The notes under the pieces were generated by a model, which saw only the letters and a list, made by a program, of their open reading frames with translations, was not told the origin of the DNA and did not search any database. From Owenia fusiformis (Eukaryota; Annelida; Polychaeta; Sabellida; Oweniidae), in assembly GCA_903813345.2 (NCBI GenBank), contig CAIIXF020000009.1, positions 29,610,740-29,674,739 of the forward strand: 64,000 nt of DNA, given 5' to 3'. This document shows positions 25,201-34,342 of the stretch, in pieces (position 1 is the first letter of the stretch; each line of letters opens with the position of its first letter). Made by a program: the position numbers and the translations under genes.

Positions 25201-28200
25201 CCTGACCCCCAGATACTGACGTGTCTGCTTCTATTGGGATAGGAGATTCTGGCTCAGAGGTTGAGTCCTGTAGGGTAAAAAAAGCTTTCAATAATTGTGC
25301 AGAAAATTCAAATGTTTTGAGTGACTGGGTAACCAGTGTAATTCTGGCTTTATTATATTATTTCAGTGATCTTAACAGCAATAGAGCAAACGAGAGATGC
25401 ACCATGTTGAAAATTCAAAATTGGATGCTTCCCTGTTAAAAATCCGTTTGCCCATATCAAAAGGATGACTTTTGACAGAATTTGAGAAAAAAAGATAAAA
25501 TTAGGATTTTGCACCATGTTTGGAAAAATGCATATTCATGGATGGATTAAACATAAAATAGTTCTGGAGTTTAAGATGATATTCAAATGTAGTAAGTTGG
25601 TAATAGCCCTATTTCAGTACACTACACCCAACATTCCAAGACGTCTTGGCTAAAACGTTTTAGAAAATTATGTTGAGTTTACACCACCATTTTCAAGATG
25701 TCTTACGAAATATGATTGAGTTTAAGGGATATGTAGGAATATGTACTGGTAAAATGAAAAAAAAGCAGTTCAGTACTGGTTGAATGACGGTTCCGTCAAT
25801 ATAGCTGTTCCTTTTCCACTTCAATACTTTGGGCTAAAGAATGATAAGAATGATAGATCGCCAGGCAAATTAGTGCTTCTCGATATTTTTGGGATGATAT
25901 TGGGAACAAGGAATAAGACAAAAGTAAGGACCATGCGACACACAAGTTTCAAAGATGTTCTTTAATTTTTCCTGATTTATAATAACCTGCTAGTTCAATG
26001 GTCAATTGGCTTTTTTAGTGTTGTTTAATTTCTCATATTAACCTGCCAATTCAATGGTCAAATGGCAATCACTGACTTTTCAAATGACCTCAGTCTGTAT
26101 TACTTATTTACCTGGAAGAAGTCATCTGCTGTGTATTTGTGCTTGGGTTTCTCTAGCACCTTCTTAGTCTTGGCAGGCGGATCATCCTGTGGGGTCTGAC
26201 TAGTAAAGGTGAATGGACGCCTTGTTGTACTTCGTTTCCTGGAAAATAAGATTGAATTTATATATGTAAATCAATTCATGGGCTTTCAAGAGAATAACAA
26301 GACAGAGGTTTATATGGAGTACATAGTTTAGTAGCTAGCCTATTGCATGAGATTGTATTGGGTCTAATTTATCGCGTGCCTACGTGTAGATGGACTTATT
26401 TATCCTGTGTTTATGTCGAATTTGTGCAATCATAAACATATTTTGCCACTAAGTTTTTTCTTTAGAGAAACAAATTGAAACAAAGGAAATGTATTTCTAG
26501 CATAGAACTATGAATAAAGGTATTATTTTGGATTAGTTAGATAAAGCCTTTCCACAGCCGCCAAAATTTGAAGTTCATTTTTCATTTTTTATATCAAAAA
26601 TTTGGTTGTCTATGTCTATGTCAATAATCTGCAAAAGGCTAATAAGCCCATATAAAGCAGATATATAATTTAACAGTGATAGAATTTGAATAGAATATGA
26701 TTTAAAACCTTAACATTTAAAAATAGATCTATGGTTTACAGCTCATTTTACCTGGGGAGACTGTCAGGCTAACCGCGTTGACATCACCCCCTTTTACCAG
26801 TAGTGCAGGCTTGTTGCTGTGCACTGGGGACCCTTTACATTAAAACATAGATCTATATTAAAAACACACCTATTTAATTGCAGTTATTGACATAGGCATA
26901 GTATGATGATTTAAAACTACTTAGACTGTCACAGTCTAAGATGTCACCAGGTAGAGTGTTCCATTTAGCTATTGTCCTAGGGAAATAGCTAAATTTGTAT
27001 GCATCCGTTCTAGCTGATGGTTGTATGAACTTAGAAGGATGATACAACCTAGTGTTGGTATTGATCTGTTGGCGGAAGTATGGAGGCACGTCGATGGCTG
27101 CTAGGTTCTGCTTTCCTTTGTAGAAAAGGAAAACTCTAGCAGCCTCTCGACGCTCCTTCAGTGGCTCCCACTGTAGGTCTTGAAGAGCTTTGGTGACGCA
27201 GCCTGGTTCCCTTGAGTGACATTTGGTTACAAACCTGGCTGCTCTTCTCTGTACCTGTTCCAACATATCAATATCTTTTTGTCGGTATGGATCCCATGCC
27301 GAGCTGGCATACTCTAAATTAGGCCGGACTAGTGACTTATACGCCTGAGCCTTCACTTTTTCAGGGCATTGATGGAGGTTGCGCCTGAGAAATCCAAGCA
27401 CCTTATTGGCTTTGGATACAATAGTTTGAATATGTGTAGTCCAGCGTAAGTTATTTGTGATGTCAATTCCTAGGTATGGGATGTGTGTTACCGACTTAAG
27501 GTTTTCCCCTAGCATGGTGTAATCGTGCATGATAGGGGATTTACCTTTGTGAATATTTAGCACATAGCATTTTGATGGATGGAATTTCATTTGCCATGTT
27601 GATGCCCAGGAGACCAGTTTATCAAGATTCTCCTGTAGTGTTAATGCATCTTGCTTGCTTTCGACTGTCATGAATAAAAGGCTGTCGTCGGCAAAAAGCT
27701 TAAGACTGGCTGAGGATGATAGGTTATTGCCCATATCATTGATATAAACAAGGAAACAGAGTGGTCCAAGAACTGTTCCTTGAGGAACTCCTGATTTTAC
27801 TGGAGTTTTTGAACTTGATTCACCATCGAGCACTACCTGTTGTGATCTTCCCACAAGCCAGGATCTGAACCAGTTCAAGTTATTATTGCGAATTCCATAA
27901 TAGTCGAGTTTGAGCAAGAGGCGTTCGTGAGCCACCGTGTCAAACGCTTTGGAAAAGTCTAATACCAACATGTCTGTTTGTTTATTGTTGTCGAGGGCCC
28001 GAGCTATATTCTCTATTGTATTGACAAGTTGTGTTTCACATGAGTGCTTTGACCTGAATCCATGTTGGAATTTTACTAGAATTTCATAGAGGTCAAAGTG
28101 GGCCATAACATGATGGAATATAATATGTTCCATTATTTTACATGGAACTGACGTCAGAGATACAGGCCTGTAATTCACAGCCTCATCTCTTCGTCCCTTT

Positions 28201-30050
28201 TTGTAGATAGCAGTAACATTGGCATGTTTCCAGTCCAAAGGCACTAAGCCTTCATCGATAGACTGTTGAAAAATTATTTGAAGGAATGGTGATATGCTGT
28301 CACTGCATTCCTTCAGGACCCTAGTCGGAATAAGATCGGGTCCAGTGGCTTTTGATGGATTTAGGCCAGTTAGCAATTTGTGAATTCCTTTTGTCGAAAT
28401 TTTGATATTTGGCATTTCAGGAATTTGACTAGGTACCATTGTCGGTAGAGTGGCATCCTCATCTGTGAATACAGAATTGTATTGGTCATTGAGGATGTTT
28501 GCTTTCTGGGCGGCGTCTGTTATTTCGTCGCCATCTTTGTTACGCAGCACGCTGATACCTGATGCATCTTTGCGTTTAGACTTTATATAGCTCCAGAAGC
28601 GTTTGGTAATGCCTTTGTGCTGAACATTCTCATTTATGATTTCGCTTTCATCAATGTCAAGCAGATCGTTGATGTAGCGCTGATGTTCTTTACGAATTTC
28701 ACTATGGATTAATTTCCGTAGTGATTTGTATTTATGCCAATGATGAGGTTCATTTGAACGTTTGGCAACATTATATCGTCTTTGTTTCTGTCGGATCATT
28801 CTCAGTATCCTGGTGGTAATCCAGGGTACTTTGAATTTCCCACTTAGAGTTTTACTTGGAATATGCTCATTGATTGACGATATTAATGTAGATTTGAAGG
28901 AGGACCAGTTGTCTTCAACTGATCTACTTTCACAGTTCTCTTTGAATTCGCTGAACTTAGATCGTAGAGTCTCTTTAAGTCCAGTCCATTCTGCCCGCTT
29001 GTATATGTGGACCTTACGAGGCTTCTTTTTCTGAATTTTCATTTTTAGGTTTATATCACATAGGACTGCCTCGTGATCACTCATGCCCGGAACCACCGAG
29101 ATTCTTTCTGCGAGGTTTGGGCATGTAGTGAATACTAAGTCAAGGATGTTATTTTGTCTAGTTGGTTCCTTGACTAGTTGGGTTAGGCCATGATCATCAG
29201 TTATTGTAATCATCTTCTCATTAAGATCATTAGAATATTGAGAATTAGGCCTTATAGTTCCATTCTCCCAATCGATGTCTGGTAAGTTGAAGTCACCACA
29301 TAGGAAGATGTTTTTCATATGTGTATTACCATTAGCATAAAGTTTATCGAGGGATGTTTGGAGCGAGTCCAAAGCACCAGTATCGTTGTTTGGTTGACGA
29401 TAGAAGGATCCAAACAGTGTGTCCCCATTTGATAGAGATGCTTTGGACCATATGATTTCGCAATCAGCTGTCGCTTCATATTCGACTGATATGAAGTCAC
29501 TTTTGACTGCGATTAGGACACCGCCAGCACCTTTCTTTCGGTCTTTCCTGTATGGAGGTGGGCTAAGGTAGTCTTGACCAAATATCCATTTGCTGTCGAT
29601 GGTGTTGTCCAGGTGAGTCTCACAGCCTATGATGACATCTGGCTTGTGAGTTTCAATTAGTTGTTGAAGGTGTAGTTGCTTCTCATGACTAATTAGACTG
29701 CGGAAGTTGATAGACATGAGGCGAACCTGGTTTCGCCTCTTTCGTGCAGTCGGCCTCGGTGGTTCTGATTCGGTAGAATCAGATGATGATGACGAATTGT
29801 CAAGATCAGAGAGAGCGCTGAAGGAGTTTGTTACCGAGGAATGAGAAAGAGTGGAGTCATTGAAGAAGCTGTTGGAAAAATTAGGTAGAGTTTTGCAGAT
29901 TTGAATGATAAACATAAAATTTTGAAAACGGCTAAATTGTTGATCTACTCACGTAGCTCTCCTATGGGGGTTATTCACTGCTCTTTCAGGCATAAAAGTA
30001 CTAACTTTCCTCCCCTTTTCATCATAAGTTTGAGAAAGAAATTGTGACAT
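19186..30050 (-). CDS. CENPU: CENP-U-like kinetochore protein (complete, 13 exons, 774 aa)
   Basis: Minus-strand exons: 29953-30050, 26112-26238, 24682-25267, 23840-24440, 23054-23224, 22747-22777, 22211-22319, 21882-21990, 21426-21504, 21097-21144, 20527-20588, 19964-20114 and 19186-19338; all borders are GT-AG and phases agree (775 codons with stop). Residues 1-75 are basic; about 76-180 carry four (I/V)P(E/D)T(Q/E) motifs; about 180-260 are an E/Q/D-rich repeat; 270-530 are Ser/Thr/Lys-rich; KPGRPKKQK (559-567) is an AT-hook-like core. The C-terminal 200 residues are helical and match the CENP-U layout: MEILMWDGG start, heptad-rich middle, then NIPALL (731-736) and LREVNSRLEQ (749-758), close to the SLPALL and LRNINHQLEK blocks I recall for human CENP-U. 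CENP-U is part of the CENP-O/P/Q/U/R group of the inner kinetochore. The protein is much longer than the 418-aa human one because of the middle region. The identification rests on the C terminus only. Confidence 0.7.
20609..20790. repeat. Degraded copy of the TACAGTRAAACC MITE family
   Basis: GCAGTAAAAACTGTTTAATCC at the left and GTGTTCAGATCAGAGAAGTG...ATATACAG at the right resemble the better copies at 41382 and 43071. It lies in intron 11 of the CENP-U-like gene. Confidence 0.4.
20871..20990. repeat. Fragment resembling one arm of the CAGGGTGTCCC element
   Basis: CTACAGGGTGTTTCACTTTG is followed by AATCCAATGTAACTTTCCAT and AATGATATATAACAT, words shared with the arms of the element at 59700-60342. 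No second arm was found. Confidence 0.35.
21546..21655 (+). repeat. Second copy of the AATGTCACCACC dispersed repeat
   Basis: TATTAACATG...AATGTCACCACC and AACAATATGTCACCA match the 5991-6130 copy. It lies in intron 8 of the CENP-U-like gene (between exons 21882-21990 and 21426-21504). Confidence 0.5.
24760..24950 (-). repeat. In-frame acidic coding repeat of the CENP-U-like protein
   Basis: CTTGGTCCTCCTCTC-type units on the plus strand encode EEDQGEEDQ-type repeats on the minus strand within exon 3. The mixture of GAGGAGGACCAAGG variants suggests slippage or unequal crossing-over inside the coding sequence. Confidence 0.85.
26720..29950 (-). mobile_element. Jockey/CR1-group non-LTR retrotransposon in intron 1 of the CENP-U-like gene
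   Basis: The element lies in the same orientation as the host gene. Its large ORF is intact (26874-29915) and about 150 bp of 3' UTR-like sequence follows. No ORF1 or clear poly(A)/microsatellite tail was identified, so the boundaries are approximate; the upstream end can be no further than the exon 1 donor at 29952. The lack of disabling mutations suggests a recent insertion. Confidence 0.8.
26874..29915 (-). CDS. LINE ORF2: endonuclease plus reverse transcriptase (1013 aa, intact)
   Basis: A Ser-rich N terminus (about 1-50) is followed by an exonuclease/endonuclease/phosphatase domain (about 65-290) with the expected acidic and histidine residues: E99 in GCETHLD, GDFN (207-210) and SDH (279-281). 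The reverse transcriptase spans about 500-790, with YRPVSLTSVPCKIMEH (582-597), LDFSKAFDTV (652-661), GVPQGTVLGP (709-718) and the catalytic FADD (741-744). The C terminus (about 900-1013) has the WEPLKERRE and YFPRTIAKWNTLP blocks usual for jockey/CR1-type elements in invertebrates. The protein would nick target DNA and copy the element RNA at the nick. All key residues are present and there is no frameshift. Exact clade (CR1, L2 or jockey) is not settled by eye. Confidence 0.93.
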   Translation of the reverse strand: MFIIQICKTLPNFSNSFFNDSTLSHSSVTNSFSALSDLDNSSSSSDSTESEPPRPTARKRRNQVRLMSINFRSLISHEKQLHLQQLIETHKPDVIIGCETHLDNTIDSKWIFGQDYLSPPPYRKDRKKGAGGVLIAVKSDFISVEYEATADCEIIWSKASLSNGDTLFGSFYRQPNNDTGALDSLQTSLDKLYANGNTHMKNIFLCGDFNLPDIDWENGTIRPNSQYSNDLNEKMITITDDHGLTQLVKEPTRQNNILDLVFTTCPNLAERISVVPGMSDHEAVLCDINLKMKIQKKKPRKVHIYKRAEWTGLKETLRSKFSEFKENCESRSVEDNWSSFKSTLISSINEHIPSKTLSGKFKVPWITTRILRMIRQKQRRYNVAKRSNEPHHWHKYKSLRKLIHSEIRKEHQRYINDLLDIDESEIINENVQHKGITKRFWSYIKSKRKDASGISVLRNKDGDEITDAAQKANILNDQYNSVFTDEDATLPTMVPSQIPEMPNIKISTKGIHKLLTGLNPSKATGPDLIPTRVLKECSDSISPFLQIIFQQSIDEGLVPLDWKHANVTAIYKKGRRDEAVNYRPVSLTSVPCKIMEHIIFHHVMAHFDLYEILVKFQHGFRSKHSCETQLVNTIENIARALDNNKQTDMLVLDFSKAFDTVAHERLLLKLDYYGIRNNNLNWFRSWLVGRSQQVVLDGESSSKTPVKSGVPQGTVLGPLCFLVYINDMGNNLSSSASLKLFADDSLLFMTVESKQDALTLQENLDKLVSWASTWQMKFHPSKCYVLNIHKGKSPIMHDYTMLGENLKSVTHIPYLGIDITNNLRWTTHIQTIVSKANKVLGFLRRNLHQCPEKVKAQAYKSLVRPNLEYASSAWDPYRQKDIDMLEQVQRRAARFVTKCHSREPGCVTKALQDLQWEPLKERREAARVFLFYKGKQNLAAIDVPPYFRQQINTNTRLYHPSKFIQPSARTDAYKFSYFPRTIAKWNTLPGDILDCDSLSSFKSSYYAYVNNCN

Positions 30051-30296
30051 TTTTGTTTGAAGAGTTTGGGGAACACATTCCAAAATACCTTATGGATATA
30101 TCACGATTATTCATATAAAATTCTGTGATTGTCGGATCTCATTCAAATTGATTTAAATTGTTATAAAAAGTTAAGAACCCCAACTCTTGTTGATGATAAT
30201 TAACAAAAAACATAGCATCAATTAATTAGACTGTGTCTTTGTCCTACTTCCGGTTTGAATCATGAAATGAGAAATTTTGAATTTCCACTATAGATC

Positions 30297-31876
30297 CATA
30301 GGAGACAGGTTACCTGAAAAGGAAGATAGATATCATTATCAAGGACTGAAACTGAGGCAAGTCTACCCTGGCTGAAATCAGCTCTGAAATAACATCTACT
30401 GCATGTCAAGCCGTCATTCAATGCTGATTTTGTAGAAAACAGATCTGTCCATCCTTCTACATGTGAGTTTTTCCCATAAAGATGCTTGATTAAGTAGAAA
30501 TTCATCAAATTATACCCCTAGAATATCAAAGTTCAACTGTACATCAATCGCGTGAGGAAAAAAAACAAATCCATTCTTCACCTTCTGTTCACAAACCCTT
30601 CTTCTTCTTCTTGGAAAAGTTGTCCCTCATTTGACTAACAGCAAATGTGTATGTTTATGCAGCAATATATGTTAGTTTAGAAAATGATTAATTACTATCT
30701 TACCTGTACTTCACAGAAACATCCTAAGTATGAAAATATTTCACTAAAAATACATGCTTCCATTTTGTCACATGTTCATAATAATTTACATATTGACCAT
30801 GTGATGTTGACAGGGAGTGTAAACGCACCTGCGTACAGGAAATATGTTATGATATTTATTAAGAAATTAGGTATGGTAATCATTATTACTTATTGTATTA
30901 AGCCCCCAACCCACTTCACAAAGTTCATGAAGTACCAAGGAAAGACCAAATATAAATAAATTAGAAAAATTTGAATTTCCCAAAAAATCAAGTGGGCGAT
31001 AATAGAGTCTCTGAAACATTAAATTTTTCCTTCATTAACTTATTACATACATTATTTTTAGATAATATTAGTTTGATATGGTGTGGAAAGCACACAATGA
31101 TAGATAATTATCGGGAGTGCATTGAAAATTACAAGATATGTCACTTTTGCCATGTTTCAGAGGCTCTATTATCGCCCACTTGATTTTTTTGGAAATTCAA
31201 ATTTTTCTAATTTATTTAATATTTGGTCTTTCCTTGGTACTTCATGAACTTTGTGAAGTGGGTTGGGGGCTTAATACAATAAGTAATAATGATTACCATA
31301 CCTAATTTCTTAATAAATATCATAACATATTTCCTGTACGGTAGGTGCGTTTACACTCCCTGTCAACATCACATGGTCAATATGTAAATTATTATGAACA
31401 TGTGACAAAATGGAAGCATGTATTTTTAGTGAAATATTTTCATAATTAGGATGTTTCTGTGAAGTACAGGTAAGATTGTAATTAATCATTTTCTAAACTA
31501 ACATATATTGCTGCATAAACATACACATTTGCTGTTAGTCAAATGAGGGACAACTTTTCCAAGAAGAAGAAGAAGGGTTTGTGAACAGAAGGTGAAGAAT
31601 GGATTTGTTTTTTTTCCTCACGCGATTGATGTACAGTTGAACTTTGATATTCTAGGGGTATAATTTGATGAATTTCTACTTAATCAAGCATCTTTATGGG
31701 AAAAACTCACATGTAGAAGGATGGACAGATCTGTTTTCTACAAAATCAGCATTGAATGACGGCTTGACATGCAGTAATTGTTATTTCAGAGCTGATTTCA
31801 GCCAGGGTAGACTTGCCTCAGTTTCAGTCCTTGATAATGATATCTATCTTCCTTTTCAGGTAACCTGTCTCCTATG
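30297..31876. mobile_element. 1580-bp foldback element with 8-bp target duplication
   Basis: Arms of about 724 bp (30297-31020 and 31153-31876) are near-perfect inverted copies separated by a spacer of about 132 bp. The element ends are CATAGGAGACAGGTTACC and its complement, and the exact 8-bp sequence TATAGATC flanks both sides (30289-30296 and 31877-31884). An 8-bp duplication is typical of hAT-type transposition. Each arm holds an exon-like open segment (minus strand 30306-30508; plus strand 31665-31862). Confidence 0.85.
31665..31859 (+). other. Exon-like open segment inside the foldback arm (mirrored on the minus strand at 30314-30508)
   Basis: An open frame starting MMNFYLIKHLYGKN runs about 65 codons to DNDIYLPFQ and stops at a donor-like CAG|GTAACC next to the element end; upstream a TTCTAG|GGGTAT acceptor-like site precedes it. 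The mirrored arm keeps the same frame with few changes (for example CSN versus CSR). I do not recognise the sequence. It could be a captured host exon, or element sequence that happens to be open. Confidence 0.25.
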
Positions 31877-32311
31877 TATAGATCATCCATTATACCAGTA
31901 AGTACTGAAGGAATTAATATTATTTTGTGCGCAAATCAAAAAGCCCAGATTCTGCTAACTAATACATTCGTATTTTGGAGGGGCTGAACTCAAACTGAGT
32001 TTTGGAAAGAGATTCTTGAAAACGTATTTTATGAACAGCCCAAAATTCATGATGATTCTGCGTAGAGAATTGCATCAGTCGATTAGTCTAGAAATCAAAG
32101 TCTATAAATATAGACTTTAGATTTAGATCTAATGATCAATGTGAAATATTTGAGTGTAAGATCTTTCGTTTTTTATTTACCAATCAAGTATGTGATGTAA
32201 GCATAAAAAGGAGGCCATTTTGTCACCAAAGCTCCTGCTCTGGGAATAGTTACAATCTCGCAGAGAGGCCTCCAAACTTTTCCATTTTCTACAAAGAATT
32301 TTACAATCTAA

Positions 32312-32700
32312 AGTCCATTTCACTGCTTCATTTCGTCAGTAGAACGGCAAAAATAAGAAATTGGGAGACCATTGTGCAATAATATATGGAAAAGTATATT
32401 CATAATGTACATGAATGACATTTGTTTATTTCAGATTTTTTAGTTTTTTGTGCAATAAGCCTGTGCCGTCTTGTAATTTGAAGAATTTCAGCCATGTTAA
32501 TCTTATTGAAAATAACATGGCAGAGAAACATCCAAATATAAGATGCCACACACTTTATAAGCCAAACTAGAAGCAATCCAAGATATACAAATGTCATTCA
32601 TGTACATTATGAATATACTTTTCCATATATTTTTGCACAATGGTCTCCCAATTTCTTATTTTTGCCGTTCTACTGACGAAATGAAGCAGTGAAATGGACT
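32312..32700. repeat. 389-bp palindrome, arms about 115 bp
   Basis: AGTCCATTTCACTGCTTCAT at the left is mirrored by ATGAAGCAGTGAAATGGACT at the right. Arms are 32312-32426 and 32587-32700 with a 160-bp loop. No certain target duplication; TA is close to both ends. Confidence 0.8.
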
Positions 32701-32910
32701 ATAGCTGCCATCTCCATACGGAATGTTCAAATCAAAAAACCTTCGACCCATAGGGCTTTCAATTAGAAAGCCCATGCCCATACCTAGTATGTATCCAACA
32801 GACCGAATATAATATTCGGTCTGAATTTATTCAGACGAAGGATACAATCTAGACCCATACCCATGTATACTTCAGCCCTCAAACCAACTCAAATACTAGA
32901 CAGTATTATC

Positions 32911-33017
32911 CAGGCCTGTAGCCAGGGGGAGGGTGATTTTGGCCAAAATTGGACCAAAATTATCACAAGTGAACCTCCCCTGGAATTTTTCAAAAAGTGA
33001 GCCTTGCTACGGGCCTG
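32911..33017 (+). mobile_element. MITE, CAGGCCYGTAGCCAGG family, short copy
   Basis: Starts CAGGCCTGTAGCCAGG and ends GCTACGGGCCTG, flanked by exact 5-bp TTATC duplications (32906-32910 and 33018-33022). Confidence 0.88.
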
Positions 33018-33705
33018 TTATCCATCTAAATCCATTCAACCCCCTGTTCGAACAGATGCAAACAAGTTCATCGCCTTTCCAAGGACTATAGTAAAATAGC
33101 AAATTATTAATGTCGATGAAGAGAAGTTTGTCGACTTTCATTTTTTTACATTGCCTCATTTTCTCAATAACTCTGATTGAAAATAGAAGACTGGCCCCCA
33201 TTAGCCACTCCCACTTTTCTCCATTTGAAATCCAACCAAATAAAGTAATCTCAGAAATTGAATACATTAATGTTTGGTGATCAAAAATGTAGTGGATCTT
33301 ACTGCCCATGACTGTCACATTGATTCTCATTCCCCATGGTTAAAAATCAAGGAAACTTCCAGTTTGAAAACTTCTATAAAACGGCAAATTTAATTTCTAT
33401 ATGACAGAATGGTCAGGTGTAATTGTGTGAATTTGTGTTAACACAATACCCTCAATATTATGATTAAAATGAATAAAAAACAAGACTGGTAAATTTCCAT
33501 GTCGTAAATTGTCTTTATTATTGATAGTTATTCCCTGAGAATTTATCGCAGACAATGACATTTCGATTACACTGTTGACACTAACAAAGAAACTAAGACA
33601 CGTCACGATCGACAAATCGGATTGTCGTTCAGACTCTTATCTGTTCTATCCTTAGTGATGTGTAAAAGCAGAAGATATTGATTCAAAAATGTGATCTAGC
33701 AAATA

Positions 33706-34241
33706 CACTGGTGATCCACTCGATTACGCTGGTTACCAAAACGGTTCGTTTTGGTAACAAAATGTCGGAACATCGAAGGTACGATTTTTCTCGTTTCCTT
33801 ATTTTATACGTTGTAGGCAGAATTCCCACGACATTTTTTAACACAATCGTGTATCAGCATCATATGTTTAAGAAATTGTACATATTTGCGAACAAATAGT
33901 TCAGAAGACAACAGAATCGTCGATTTACTTCCTCACTTAAGTTACATAAACGGTTTGGGTTAAAAGTGCAGATCTTAACTGTTTTTCGAAAAACCGTTTA
34001 TGTAACTTAAGTGAGGAAGTAAATCGACGATTCTGTTGTCTTCTGAGCTATTTTTTCGCAAACATGTAGATTTTCTAAAACATATGATACTGATGCACGT
34101 TGTGAGAAAAAAACGTCGTGGGGATTCTGCCTACAACGCGTGAAATCAGGAAAAAAGAAAAACTGTGCCTTCGACGTTCCGAAATTTTGTTACCAAAACG
34201 GTTCGTTTTGGTAACCAGCGTAATCGAGTGGATCACCAGTG
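33706..34241. mobile_element. 536-bp foldback element with 5-bp target duplication, just upstream of erlin
   Basis: Arms 33706-33956 and 33991-34241 are inverted copies around a 34-bp loop; the outer about 60 bp and the inner 60 bp are nearly identical, the middle is more diverged. Ends read CACTGGTGATCC and GGATCACCAGTG. AAATA flanks both sides (33701-33705 and 34242-34246). Each arm carries its own small palindrome GTTACCAAAAC / GTTTTGGTAAC. The right end is 102 bp from the erlin ATG. Confidence 0.88.
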
Positions 34242-34342
34242 AAATACATGTAATAGCAGTTTAACTGGTCTGTCAGTCAATCATTATTTTAATTTCTTTC
34301 ACACTTTCAGATTTTTTATAGTAGATAGCAGTAGAAAGAAAA

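Larger units (their letters stand above)
30051..34342. other. Head-to-head gap between the CENP-U-like gene and erlin, filled by foldback elements
   Basis: The two start codons are 4.3 kb apart and diverge. The gap holds three large palindromes (30297-31876, 32312-32700, 33706-34241) and one MITE (32911-33017). Subtracting these leaves roughly 1.7 kb of other sequence that must contain both promoters. Confidence 0.7.
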
